Source: Meloidogyne chitwoodi (taxonomy: Eukaryota > Nematoda > Chromadorea > Rhabditida > Meloidogynidae). From it: a stretch of 64,000 nucleotides of DNA. The stretch's first letter is position 1. The number at the start of each line of letters is the position of its first letter. The DNA is taken from NCBI GenBank assembly GCA_015183035.1, contig JACZZP010000011.1:868001-932000 (forward strand), read 5' to 3'. Below, one piece after another: positions 40,045 to 56,619 of this stretch. A program made the position numbers and the translations under genes. Under the pieces are notes generated by a model that was not told where the DNA came from, searched no databases, and saw only the letters and a list, made by a program, of their open reading frames with translations.

Positions 40045-42674
40045 ATGCAAACAGAACAATGTAAAGATGTAACTATTAGTTCTCAAGCAGTGGAAATGTT
40101 TGATCCTTTATTTGGGATTCGAATCAGGTTTTTTATATTAATAAAATTCAAATTTACTCATTTTAAGTAAACCAAAATTAACGATTGAAATGGCCAATTC
40201 ATTTTTTTCTGGAATGCAAAAGCTCCGTCTTGATCAACTCTCAGAAAATCGTCTTTTGTCAATTCAACGAAATGAATGTGAAGGTTGGATAACTATGGCT
40301 GTAATGGTAGAACGTAGTGGATGTAAAAAAAGTGCAAATGGCAATGAATATATGATTTGGCGGATGTCGGATCTTAGGGTTTTATTATATAAAATGCTAA
40401 ACTTCAATTTATTTTTCAAGGATTTGAACGCTGTTTCTGTAAAGGTTGCTTTTTCTAAGTCTAAGTACTTATTGTTAATATGAACTTATCAAAAATAATC
40501 ATTAAGCTCAAAATTTTATATGCAACCTTTTTTCGATTTGCCATCCTTATAAAAAGATTCGATTAAAATTTTACGATGAGTTTTTATTTAAATAGAAACA
40601 AAGTTTATTATTAGAATATTTTTAACCAGGTTTTGCTTTTTGGCGAATGTTTCCGCCAACATTGGAAATTACAACCTGGAAATTCATTTTTTCTAAACAA
40701 TCCTCAAGTAAGCGACCCATCTGCCAATACTAATAGCAATAACTCGCGCCAAAACGAATGTTTTTTGTATTCCATTAAATTGTTCATATTCTAAGTTTAG
40801 TGACTCTTAAACTATTCAAGCCTGGACAATTAATTGAAGTTGGTTTCTGTCCGGATCTTGGCAGATGTCAGGTTTTTTACATATTTTTATTTTAAATGTA
40901 ATACTTTTTACATCCTAAGGGTCGTAAGGCTTCTGATGGAGATCAATGTTCCAATTTTATCAATATATCTCGCTCACTTTATTGCCCTTTCCACATTCAA
41001 CAACGTGCTCGCCAAGTTGCTGCTAAACGTGGGACATTAAATCGTACCAGCAATTTACCTACAAAAGAATATAGACTTCAAACAAAAGGGCAATCACCAC
41101 AAAAAGAACGACCACCTCCTGAACTTGTTGTTGTAAAACGCACAAAATCTTTATCTGAGGCGAAAGGGAAAAAGTAAATTTCTATCATTTTTCAACTATA
41201 TTTTTATAAATTTTATCTCTAAATATTTTTTTAAAACACTTTGCTTTTTAATTAGATACACAATGCCAATGTCATCTAATCGAAGAGGATTGCTTCGCAA
41301 CTCTTCGATTACGGAGTCTTTATCTTCTTCAACTAATGATACTGATGTTGGAACATGTAATAATCAAATTGAAAAGCTAATCTCCGAAAATGTTTTCAAA
41401 ATTTAATTCCTTATTTTTTCATTGTTTTAAGCCCTACTCTTCTGATTTTAAAAATTTTCAAATAATGCGACAAAGATTGAACAAATCTTCATCGAAAGAG
41501 AATGTCGATCCTCGAACAGCTGCTAAGCCAATACAGTCTGCTAGTACTCATTCCCTCTCTTCAATGCGTGACTTCATTCGGACACAGGTAAATATTTAAA
41601 AAAATTTATATTCTGGAACTTAGTTTGAATATCTGATCTTGTAATTTTAAATGCTTTTCAATAACATTGAGAATATTTTTTTTATTAAATTTCATTTACT
41701 TTAGCATGCTTCAACTCATCTTGCACAACTTTCTACTAATGAAAAACATTCGTCCTCTTCATCAGACTCTCGAGATCTTCTGAATTCCAATGAATTAAAT
41801 AAACTCGTATTGAATAAATTTTCTTTATATAAATATATAAAATAATATTTACAGAAAAGAGCAGCTGAAATATTTAAGGCAAGAAATGGAGGAACCAGTT
41901 ATACTAATAATAAACGACCTAAATGTAAATTAATTTGAAATAGAAATTTAATTTTTCAAAAACTTTTTGTAGTGTCATCAGAATTAACGACAGAAGAGAA
42001 TCAACCTTCGAAAAAAAGAGGAGGTCTATTTTTAGGTGGAACTTTCACAGATGAACAGTTAAACATTTTGTTGGCCAAAAAATCTTCTTATGAGCACGAG
42101 GCTGATCAGGTAAATAATATTTAGAATCTTTTTGTTTAATAATGTTTTAAAAATTTACAAATTACTTTATTAAAAGGAACAACTAGATCGTCAGAATCTA
42201 TATTTTGATCGGCGTGCAGTTGAAGAGCAAATTGAAACTAATGCTACTTCTTTAATGGAAATTCGTGGATGTAAAGTTGTAACATGTACTCAGGTAATTA
42301 AGAAGGATTTCTTTTTTATATTCAAATGATTCCTTTTTAGTGTGATTATACAAGTAGCAGTCAAAGTACTTATTGTAAACGTGTGGGTCATCAAGTCAAA
42401 CAACGTGTGGCGGATAAACGTTTTTTTAAATGTATGGGCTGCCATCGTAGAATAACTACTTATGAAAAAATGCCAATGAAGCCTTGTTTGGTTAACAAAA
42501 TATTTTATTTTATAAACATTCAAATTATTTTAGAGTTGTAAATCAACTGGATATATTCGTGTAGCAATGCGTGATGAACGCAAAGTACTTTTGGAGCAAG
42601 AAAAATTAAAAATTAAGGAAGCAGAACGAAACTTTTCAACTAAAGGTCAAGCAACGGTGGATTTTGAAGAATAA
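40045..42674 (+). CDS. mcm10: MCM10, DNA replication initiation factor
   Basis: Around ten exons. The internal OB-fold and zinc-finger domain starts with DPLFGIRIS and FSGMQKLRLDQLSENRLLSI and continues WITMAVMVERSGCKKSANG, CFRQHWKLQPGNSFFLNNP, LKLFKPGQLIEVGFCPDLGRC, then ASDGDQCSNFINISRSLYCP followed by FHIQQRARQ, matching the MCM10 zinc finger. A Ser/Thr-rich linker follows. The last exons hold the C-terminal zinc ribbon: VVTCTQCDYTSSSQSTYC, KRFFKCMGCHRRI, MKPCLSCKSTGYIRVAM. MCM10 binds DNA and the CMG helicase and is needed to start DNA synthesis in the nucleus. All signature domains are present. The next gene begins 160 bases downstream on the same strand. Confidence 0.87.
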
Positions 42675-42834
42675 TACTGATAATTTATTTTATTTTAACA
42701 TTTTTAAATTTGTTCTGATAAATTTATCATTTCATAGCTCGTGTTTATTATCAAGTTCTAAAAAGTATTATACTTATTTTAGTTTTGATTTTTCTAGAAA
42801 TAGATTATATTTTATATTCTTTACACTGCCTTAA

Positions 42835-44998
42835 ATGAGACTGAATCATATCATCTTTTTTTATCGGTCACAGTCTTCTTTCTCAATTACAAAACAAAGA
42901 TTGAGAACAAAGCCATTGCCCCAATCTTTGAGTAATGCCGACAAACAGCGACAACAATCAATTAAGGGACATTCATTGGTATTTTTTAAATTTTTCTGAA
43001 TATTGTAATTTTCTCACGTTTCGACTTTATTTTAAAAATGGAAATACTTTTTAGGAGACAAAGTCAAATTCTTCGGATAACATTGTTTCTCTAACTGACA
43101 GAGAGTTGAGGTTGACGATAAGCAACAAATTCCAAGAACCATTATTGAGCATTGATCAGGTCTATTTGGTATGAAAAATAAATTCTTTTTTAAATCCTAT
43201 TTCCGATGGATTAATTTTGATTTTCTAGTATAGGAATTAATCATGAGATCTTTGAATATGTGAGTTTTTAATGATACCGATTCTCAAATATTTGGAATAT
43301 ACTTTTTGTACCTGATTTAATAGTAATAATAGTTTTATTTTTGCCGTTTTTTCAACTATTGAGATTTGACCAAAAATTTAAAGTTTTTTCAATATATAGT
43401 TTTTTAAGAATCCTTCCATTAGAAATAATTCTCAGCAAAAATCTAAAATGAAAGTAAATGACTTCATTCAAATGCCAGTTACTCAAGCTCGTTTACTCAT
43501 TCAACGTATCTATAAATTAGCGGCACTAAAATTTCAAGTAGACAAATCAAGTATGTTTGATATTTTATTTTTTTTAATGATTTTCATTTTTAGTTAGTTC
43601 ACTTTCTATGGACCGTTGGACTGAAACTCCATTAGAGAGTGGGTTATTGCAGCAATTATATACATATAGAGTTCCCGGAATGCTATATGGTGAAAAACAA
43701 AGTATACTTTATTTGAGCGTCTTACGTTTTGAGGTAAAAATTTTACTGATTTTATTTTAAAAGTGAAGTTTAGGTCCAGGCCCAATTTTTGATCTTATAA
43801 ATTGTACATAGGTTACCTAAATCTGCTGTGGAAAAACTTAGAATATTAATTCTTTCTTTACTAGGCTCTACGTCATTCAGAGGATAGAAACAAAACCTCA
43901 AGTGAAGAAGCCATTTTTGTTCAGCAAATAACTAAACAACCATTAATTTATATTTCACAACATTTGCTTCAACAAAATATTTATCATCTTTGGACTCCAT
44001 CTGTTCGAACAATTGAAGTTCCTATTGATAAAATTTTCGAATTGGCATGTCGGATTGATGCAATTTTAACTAATTTTAATGAGGCCAAAAGATTTGGATT
44101 AGATAAACGAGCGAAGGAGAACTTAGGTAAAAATTAATATTTTGAAATTGGTCCAAATGCTTAAAATTGTGACATACCAAAATTTATAAAACATACCAAG
44201 ACCTAAATCGATTATAAGGGAGGATTGAAAAACCTTTTCAGATCCTATGAATTTAACATTAATTATCTCACAATACAGATTCTTTTTCAGCATCTCAAAA
44301 ACCCCGCTTTGATTTGAATAATAAAGATCCTATTTCTTATTTTGCTACACCAATTGGAACACCTCGTTTTGTCAAAGAAATATCTCGTCGTCTTTTACGT
44401 TTTCGAAATGTTGATATAGATAAAAGACATGAAAAACCAGAGATTTCTGATCAGGTTGGTCATTTTATTCCGGTACTTTTTATTATTTTCTAGTAGTAGA
44501 TATAATACTTTGTGTCTCCATTTTCCCTTTTTAAAAATATATTCATCCACCCACTTCTTACCGGGTCGACCCTGAATATCGAAACTCTGAATAATCAAAT
44601 TGCCAATTCGGTCAAATACTAAAATAGGTATTCCCATTATAGCCAAGTTTGCGCCAAAACCCATCGGTCTAAGATGGGGAAATAATATGTAGAACGCCCC
44701 AATAGAACCCAGTTTTTGCGAGACTAAGTAGTTGTAGAGATTTGACCGATTTGGCTAATTGGATATTCAGGGGTGGATCCCTTCTTACTTGTATTTAATT
44801 AAACTAATTTCTTCTTTAAGCGACACAATCTGCCAAGAGGTGAAACAAAAAATATGAGAGATCAACCTGACCATGTAAAAATGTTTTTAGAAAAATTGGA
44901 AGCAGCTATTTCGGTTAAATAATTTTTTTTAAATTAACTGTCGATAATTTTTTTAGATTAAAAATGTTATGAAAGAAAGAGGTGATCGAAACAATTAA
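42835..44998 (+). CDS. Unknown protein, possibly mitochondrial, downstream of MCM10
   Basis: The ATG at 42,835 opens a basic, Ser/Arg-rich start (MRLNHIIFFYRSQSSFSITK) without acids for nearly 45 residues, which suits a mitochondrial targeting peptide. Further exons encode DRELRLTISNKFQEPLLS, DFIQMPVTQARLLIQRIYKL, LSMDRWTETPLESGLLQQL, RVPGMLYGEKQSILYLS, FVQQITKQPLIYISQHLL, IEVPIDKIFELACRIDAIL, RFVKEISRRLLRFRN, and a final KMFLEKLEAAI to the stop at 44,996. The family is not recognised. The distance of 160 bases from MCM10 suits a nematode operon. An inverted-repeat insertion lies in its penultimate intron. Confidence 0.58.
44540..44790. repeat. Inverted-repeat insertion in an intron
   Basis: The left part (about 44,567-44,635) with ACCCTGAATATCG and CAATTCGGTCAAAT matches the right part (about 44,737-44,790), read on the other strand as CACCCCTGAATATCC and CAAATCGGTCAAAT. 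The arms are about 60-70 bases with mismatches. It is GC-richer than the intron around it, so it looks like a MITE. Open frames over it on the minus strand are chance. Confidence 0.6.
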
Positions 44999-45584
44999 AT
45001 TTTCTCGACACTTCCAGATTATAATTTAGAAAACGTATAAAAACTATGAATAGTATATTTGTTTTTTATCCATTACTAAAAATTATAAGAAAATCAAGTT
45101 AAAATGAGATGAAAAGAGGAGCATGATGTGGAAAATAAACAAGTTATCATTTAAAATTAAATGTCTGATTAGTAAAATAACACAATATCTGCTTAAGGCA
45201 AAAGACATTTGTTTTAGAAATTGCAGCTATATAATTTTATTGCAAAATAAAGATTTGTCAAATAATCTACGAGAAATATATCATTCTCTGTGTATATTTC
45301 ATTTCTTGCGATTTTTCAGCTAATAACCATAGAACCTTTAGGCTTTTATTACAACTGCAATTTTTAATAAAAATTAGAAGAGGACAAAAATAAACAAAAT
45401 AGAATAAGACGTCTCTAAAGAAAAATGAATGAATTTTCTTGAAGAATGTATTATGAAATTTTTTAACATCTATGCTTACAAATTTAACCTATTCATGAAG
45501 GACATTTTTAGGAATGGATGAGGTCAATTATTATAGCACAAATCTACATACATTCCTCAAAATAAATTAATTTTGTTTGTTCGT
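44999..45584. other. Spacer between convergent genes
   Basis: About 590 bases between the stops of the MCM10-linked gene and PKN. It should contain both poly(A) regions (AATAAA words are present). No gene is supported. Confidence 0.55.
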
Positions 45585-49715
<4,131 letters not shown>

Positions 49716-52706
49716 TTTAAAGCGAAATAAAAGATAATAAAAATAGGTGTTTTATGGCACAAAATAAACAGGCAAGTGATTGACTTTTGATAAGTATGAA
49801 AGGCCTCGGAAATAAATAATAATAATATTAAAATATGGCCTAAAAATAAACGATTTGAATAATTTTAAATAATTTGAGTCATTGTTCCTTTACTTCCAAA
49901 AATTCACATTTTTTAGCAATTTTTATGGATCCTTTTATCTATAATAATCTTTTTTTTTTATAAAAAGCACGTCGGAATTTGATTATGAATAATAAGAGTG
50001 TGTAGCATCACTAAAGGAATTTTAGTTATAATAAATTCCTAAAATTCCAAAAAATTTAATAAATTGATAAAACAAACAAACAAAAAATAAACAAAAATAA
50101 AGTAAAGAACAAGAAACTTTTAAAGAGATTTTTGTGGACCGATTAGACGCGGCCAAGTAGCCGCACCTGGTTTGTAGTTGCAAACCAGCGCGCAAAAATT
50201 TCGTTCTTATTTGTTAGTGAACTAATTTGTAAAAGAAAAACCAATAATTTGAAAAAATGAAATGAAAAAACTAAATGCGCTGAATAAGACAATAAAAATT
50301 TGGTTTATTGGATGATACTTGGTTCGCATGAATAAATTTTAATGTGATGAAGGAAATTTTTTTGTGTAGCAGAAAAAATAAAAAAACGTTTAAAAAAATT
50401 AAAAGAGAAAATAATTTTAATAAATTTAGTGCCCAAAAGCCAGTTAAACTCCAGATGAAATAAATAAAAAGGGTGTGGGAATTTTTGTAAAGAAAAATTA
50501 TAAATGTATTCAGTAGAGTCCATTAAAATTTTAAGAAATTAATTAGTTATACATAAATAAAATGAATTACGAGATTTTCACAATTTATTTTCAGTGTTTT
50601 ATATGATTATTTAAAGGTCAAATTAATGTTTTCTTGGAAGATGAAGAATAAATGAAAAAAGAAATCATTGATTTTTTACTCTATTGACCTATTCTTGAGG
50701 CGCCAATTGTCTTTAAGTGATTAGCGCCCACCGCATTTCCTGCCACCCTTTAGCATGCTGTTGTTTTTTTTTAAATTTCCCATATATCTTATTTTTTCAT
50801 CGTAAAATGTATTTACTATTATTATTATTATTATTCTTGTTGCTCTCTGCAGGAATAATAATTGAATTTGTGTCAATACACGTTTGTCATCAATAAATAG
50901 AATTGATTGTTAATGTTTGGGAAAATTCTCGAGAGAATGGATGTAAATGGTTTTAATAATATTTTAATAATAATAAAAAACGTTTCCATGATAGTAAAAA
51001 AATAAAAATATTTTTTTATTAATTATTATTAAAAATACTTTATCCATTCTCATTTATTTTTATTTTAATTCGCCTTAAAGTAACTTTTCGGTAATAAGAA
51101 ATAATTAAATAAATAAATAATAAAAAAGGTTTTCCTCCACTCAAAATTTGTTTATAAAATTCTAAACTCCATCAAAGTTTTTTTATAAGCTTTATTCTCA
51201 GCATGGAATAATATAAAAACAAAATTTTATTCAAATTTCATAAGGGAACTTTTAACATTAATAAAAAAATAATTATATTTGAAAAAACGATTTTTGAGAA
51301 AACTAAAATTTAAACTGTACAATTATTTGTTATCTTTTTTTTTAAAATAAATTCAAAAGACTACATATTTAAAAATAATAAAAAAAACTCAAATGATAAA
51401 CTTTGTAAATATTTAATTTCTGCGTCTTTTACATAAATGCTAAAATTTAATTTTCTATTTATAAAAACATAATTAAATTACTAAAATAAATTTATATAAT
51501 TAAATAAAATAATAAAAAAAAATTATTTAATTATTATCATTAAAAACCAATTTTAAAAGAAAATATAAATATTTCCAAAAATAAAAAAGAAACAAAAAAA
51601 AAAGATTATTATTGGATTAGATTTTAGTGAGAAATGCTTTTCTTTTATTCTCTTTTAGAATAAAATAAAATAAAGGCGGTGGCCTCTTCCAATACTTTTC
51701 TTTTTTTACTTCATCCACACTTCACTTTTTCTTCTTTTTTCAAACTTTCTCAATATTTATAAATATTATATATTTTATTTTCACCCTCTCATAAAAGTTT
51801 TGTTAGTTTTTCCATTTTTTCTTCCTTTGGTAAATTTATGTCTTGGGACTAATAATTCATTGAAACTTTGAAAAGTCTTTTTTAAATTTAGGATTTTTTT
51901 AGATTTTTTAAGAGTTTAGCAAAAGTAAAAAATCTTTAAACCAAAGTTCAATTTAAAATTATGATCCAAAAAATCAAGAATTTATTTTTTCAATGTTCGC
52001 TAAACTGCCACATATTTTCACTCAAGAACTTTTTATTTATTTATTTTGTTTATTGTATAATAAAACTGATATATTTCCTCTGATAGGTTTTGTGATGTGG
52101 TTTTCTTTAAATACAAAATTGATTTATAAATAAATATATTTTAATAAATGGACACATTAAAAAAGGTCGAGAATTAAATAAAAAAGGCTTGAAATGGAAA
52201 ATTAAATTTTTTTACAGCTTTCCCCTCTCTCTATTGAATACTCAAAATGAATGATGTTTAAAAAAAAAAGAAGGAAGGTCTCTAGTAAAATTAACAAAAA
52301 AAGAAAGAACCAAGTCAGCAGATTGCTCTTTGCAGTTAAAAAAAAGTAAATCGGAAGAAGGAAATCTTTTTTTCTAAATTAAATAAAGGAAATTGAAAGA
52401 CAAAAGAAGATAAGAAAAATAGAAAAAGTTAAAATTAATTTAATTTAAAAAAATTAAAATAAAAAAATTGACATTAGAACAGTTATAATAAATCAACTGT
52501 AATATATCTATGGGGTATTTGTGTCGTGTTTGATTTTTTAATAATTTTTTTTGAATTTTAAAAATAAATGTTAAGGCTAAATTTGAATTTTTCAATAATT
52601 TTATTAAATTACGAGGCGACATTTATGAAATCCATTAAAATAAAATTAAACATAAAAATTAAAATAAAATTCGAATGACTAAAAATGAGAAAATAATAAA
52701 ACAATT
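49716..52706. other. Long spacer upstream of PKN
   Basis: About 3 kb with no supported gene. It holds the AACTACAAACC-type motif (50,162-50,180, minus strand), a GC-richer patch at about 50,695-50,760 (GGCGCCAATTG, GCGCCCACCGC), an ATT microsatellite near 50,818-50,835, and otherwise AT-rich sequence. Open frames here are short and without family features. Part of it is probably PKN 5' UTR exons and promoter. Confidence 0.5.
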
Positions 52707-53519
52707 ATTTAAATGGTGTAACGACAAAAGAGGATCGGCAATTGAGGACGACAAATGAGGACGACAAATGAGGACGCGACAAAAGAGGACGACAAAAGAG
52801 GACGACAAATGAGGACGACAAAAGAGGATTAGCAAAAGAGGATGCGACAAAAGAGGACACGTCAAAAGAGGACGAAAATACATAAAAAATTTATTTGATA
52901 AATGTATAGAATATGGACACGAATTAAATGTTTTATATATCATTTGAAAGAGCTCATAGAGCTGAGTCGAATGGTATAAAAATAGATTGCGGTCTCACTC
53001 CCAAGTCGAGTTAAAGGTACTTGAACTTTAAAAACCATAGGGGGAGTAAGCTCTACTAATTGATTACCGCGGCTGCTCTAAAATTATTTTCGCTTAATTA
53101 ATTATTCTGACATAATTTTAGCCGTAGATTAACGCACGTACCAAAAGCCAACCAGCCATGGGCGCTAAAATGAAGAAGTGATAAAACACTCCCAATAGGT
53201 CTAAGTTTGACTTTGTTTCCAGCAAAATTCGATCTTTCATAACTTTGTTCAAAATCGTTCAATCAAGACGATTTTAATCTCATTCTATAGGTCTCAAAGA
53301 GCTTGTTCGAATGACATATAAAACATTTAATTCGTGGTCCATATTCTATACATTTACCAACAATTACAAATAAATTTTTTTATGTATTATCGTCCTCATT
53401 TGTCGCGTCCTCTTTTGCTAATCCTCTTTTGTCGTCCTCATATGTCGTCCTCTTTTGTCGCGTCCTCAAATGTAATATCCTCAAATGCGTATCCTCATTT
53501 GTCGTACCGCCATTTAAAT
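52707..53519. mobile_element. Inverted-repeat element with GACAAAWGAGGAC arrays
   Basis: Both ends read ATTTAAATGGYGKWACGACAAA inward. About eleven degenerate units of GACAAAWGAGGAC lie at 52,722-52,875 and about eight inverted units at 53,391-53,506. Inside the arrays the arms continue as inverted copies (GGACACGAATTAAATGTTTT against its complement near 53,320). The centre holds unrelated sequence that shares about 95 bases with the element at 61,917-62,465. No transposase frame. The target duplication is hidden because the ends run into palindromic TTTAAA. Confidence 0.85.
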
Positions 53520-54070
53520 AAATAAAAACAAAAATAATAATTTTATTTTAAATTAATTTTTGTATATAATTTTCAAATATTTATAACCTAAAAAATAATA
53601 ATTTTTATCAATTTTATTCAAAAATCATAAAAATAAAATTAAATTTCAGAAAATGAGAGAAATATAAATTCGCAACAGCCACAAAAAATTACATATATTT
53701 TCATTAAATTTAAAAAAATTGTAAATAAAGCGAGAAAATGAAACAAATAAAATTGATAAATAAATTCTTTTACTGATAATAAATTTAAAAATTAATAAAT
53801 ATTTTTATTTTATTAATTAAAAAATATTTATATATTTTTTAATTAAAAATAAAAAAATGAGAAAATATAAAATATTATTTAAATTAAAAAAAAAGAATAT
53901 ATTAATTAAATTTAGGCTAAAAAATAAAAATTATTTAAATCTTATAAAAATATTAAATATTAAATAATTCTAATAAATTTAGATAAAATTAAAAAATTAA
54001 TTTAAACAATAATATTTAAGTACGTTTAATTTATTAAACATTTTTTTTGTAAATATTTTTTAATTTTGTA
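53520..54070. other. AT-rich spacer
   Basis: No gene or repeat seen between the inverted-repeat element and the ShKT gene. Confidence 0.55.
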
Positions 54071-55728
54071 TCAACAAAGCCCACATGTATGTGAACATTT
54101 ATCACGTTTTTCTTCCTAAATTAAATTTAAAATTAATTTATTTTATTTTTCAAAGGAAAAGTGTTTTGCTTTTAATTTAGAATAATTAATAAATATATTA
54201 TTATTTAATAATTAAATATAAATAATTAATAGACAAACACCCAATTTTGTATTTTAAATATTAAAAAAAATATTTAAATAAATAAATTACCTCAGAATAT
54301 TCATCACTATCACAATAACCATTTTTTGCCCATCCTTTACAAAATGGATGAGCATCTCTACATTCTTTTTTTTCTCTTTGTTTATTATTAAAAGATGATC
54401 CTTGACTTCCAAAATGTTTTTCGTTGTTTCCCTTTTCAGGTTTATAACAAGTTTTAGCACAATTCTTTTTCATCATAGCTTTATAAGAAGGATGATGACA
54501 AAATTTTTTATTTCTTTTACAATTCTTCCAAAGATCAAAAATTGTTTCATTAATTACTAAATATATTTTTAAATTATTATTTTTAATTAATTAATTAAAA
54601 TACCATTTTTATTTTTAGGTTTTCCTCTAATTTGTATTATTGGTTGTTGTTCTTTACTAATATCAATCTCTTCTTCTGTCATTTCTTCAGGTGATCCTCT
54701 GTCTTTTACTGAACTTTTTGATTCTAATCCACCACCATTTTCTTCTTCTCCAGAATTTTCACTTCCTTTATCTCCACCATCTTCATCTTCTGTTCCACAT
54801 TTTCCACAAGTTTTAGCACATTGATGTTCCATAAATGTTGAATAAATTTCTTAAAAAATTAAATAATAATTTATAAATTAATTTAATTAATTTATACCAT
54901 TTGTACATAAACTTTTCATATCTTCACAATCATCAATCTGATCTTTACAACGTTTTGTAAGACAGAGTCCACAGGTTGCTGGACAGAATTTAACCATCAT
55001 AGCAGAAAATTCAGACATACCACACTTTTCAGTATTTTGATTACAATTAACAATACCACCTTTTATTTATGATATAAAGATATTTTAAAAAATCTAAAAA
55101 ATTACTTTCATCATTTTGACATGCATAAGAAGCATCTTCACAACAAATAGCACAAGTTCTGAGAAAATAAAAATAATTTTTTAAATTAATTAATTAATTT
55201 AAAATAAATACCTTCTACACTGTTCAGATAAATCTTTAAGTAAAGGATTGTCACATTTTGGATCTCTAGTTGCTGGATTACTTGAGGCAGTTGTTGTGAA
55301 TATCATTCTTTTAATTTTTTAAAAATAAAATAAAATAAAAATTAATTAATTACCTGCAAGATTCTGGATCTCTTTCATCTGGACAAGAAGTAGCATTCTA
55401 AATATAATTTAAAAAATAAAAAAAATATTTATTTATAATAATAATTATTAACTGGATATAAACGTAAACTATCATCAGTACAACGCACTCTAAGCCTTGT
55501 AGAGCTTAAAACAGAATTTGTTTGTGTTTTTTCTGAAATAAGTTCACTAGAACCATCTTGTGCTAAAATAAGTAAAGGAGAGGGAAAAAATAAATAAAAA
55601 AATAAAATTCCAGATTTTATTAAATAATTATATAATATTTTTAATTTTGAAAATTTAATAATAAATAATTTATTAAATTGGTTTTTTTGTTTTTCTCTTC
55701 TTTGATGAAATAATAATTTATTTTCCAT
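54071..55728 (-). CDS. Secreted or membrane-anchored protein with several ShKT-type six-Cys domains
   Basis: Exon 1 (start 55,726-55,728) has a basic start and a long hydrophobic segment (SGILFFYLFFPSPLLILA) that acts as signal peptide or type II anchor. Later exons carry Cys modules: LLKDLSEQCRRTCAIC, KFCPATCGLCLTKRC, EHQCAKTCGKCG, MMKKNCAKTC, and the final domain KECRDAHPFCKGWAKNGYC then KCSHTCGLC at the stop. The C-x3-C-x2-C endings and Tyr/Cys spacing are the ShKT (SXC) pattern, common in nematode secreted proteins such as those attached to astacins and tyrosinases; here no enzyme domain is attached. An acidic, Glu/Ser-rich linker (about 54,600-54,790) separates the last domains. Role unknown; ion-channel binding is known for the sea-anemone prototype only. 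Confidence 0.8.
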
Positions 55729-56619
55729 TTTGTAAAAATTCTATGAAAATTTCAAAATTGAGAAAATTTATGAAATTAAATTAATTAATTAATTATATAT
55801 TTTTTATTTAATTATAGGAGAATTTAAATATTAAATTAAAAATATTATTATTATTTTTTAAATTTTATTTTAAATATTTGTTTAATTAATATTTTTATTA
55901 ATTTACAAATAATAATAATTATTTTAGTTATTTATTAATATCCAAAAATAAAAAAACATATTTTAAAAAAACTAAATTAATCTAAATAATTTAAAATAAA
56001 TAGTAAATGTGTGTGTGGAACAAAAATAAAAATAAAGAGAAAAATAAATAAAATATTTTTGTAAAAAGACTATCTATTTACTATTTTAAGAGCAAAAAAA
56101 AAAGATTAATTTAGGCACACGAATTAAATAAAAGTAAAACTAAAATAATATATGACCTCTCGATATAAAATAATTTAACCAACAAAAGCTTAAAATGTTA
56201 AAAAAAAAGAAAAGGAGAATTACTCTAATAATTTTGAGGAATATTTTGACGATCCAAAGAACAAATAAAATAATTTATTTATTTTTTTACAAAAACTTTA
56301 TTATTAGCTTTTCTTTATTTTTATAGAAAACAAAAATTAAATTATTTTAAAAATGGAACAATATTTTTTTGAAAAATCTTTGAATTAAATTATGAAGGAA
56401 ATAATTAAATTGTTTTTATTTATTTAAATTTAATAAATATAAGAGGACAGTTCTGTATTTAGTAAAAGTGATATTTATTATTAATAAAAATTATAAAATT
56501 AAATTAAAAAGTGACTTATTTTACCGTTAAAAACTCCTTGAATTATTAAACACAAAATATTTATTTATTTATTTCAACATTTTATTCTTACAAATTTATT
56601 TATTTAAATAAAATATTAA
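55729..56619. other. AT-rich spacer
   Basis: Nearly pure A/T sequence between two Cys-rich minus-strand genes. No coding sequence or repeat recognised. Confidence 0.55.

Noticed and set aside
44395..44664. Minus-strand 89-codon frame in an intron of the MCM10-linked gene
   Set aside because: It crosses an exon on the other strand and the inverted-repeat insertion; no motif or splice support.
52659..53525. Frames rich in Cys-Arg-Pro-His-Leu-Ser over 52.7-53.5 kb, or a CRISPR-like array
   Set aside because: The units are short, degenerate and contiguous with no spacers, and are arranged as inverted subterminal arrays of a eukaryotic DNA element.
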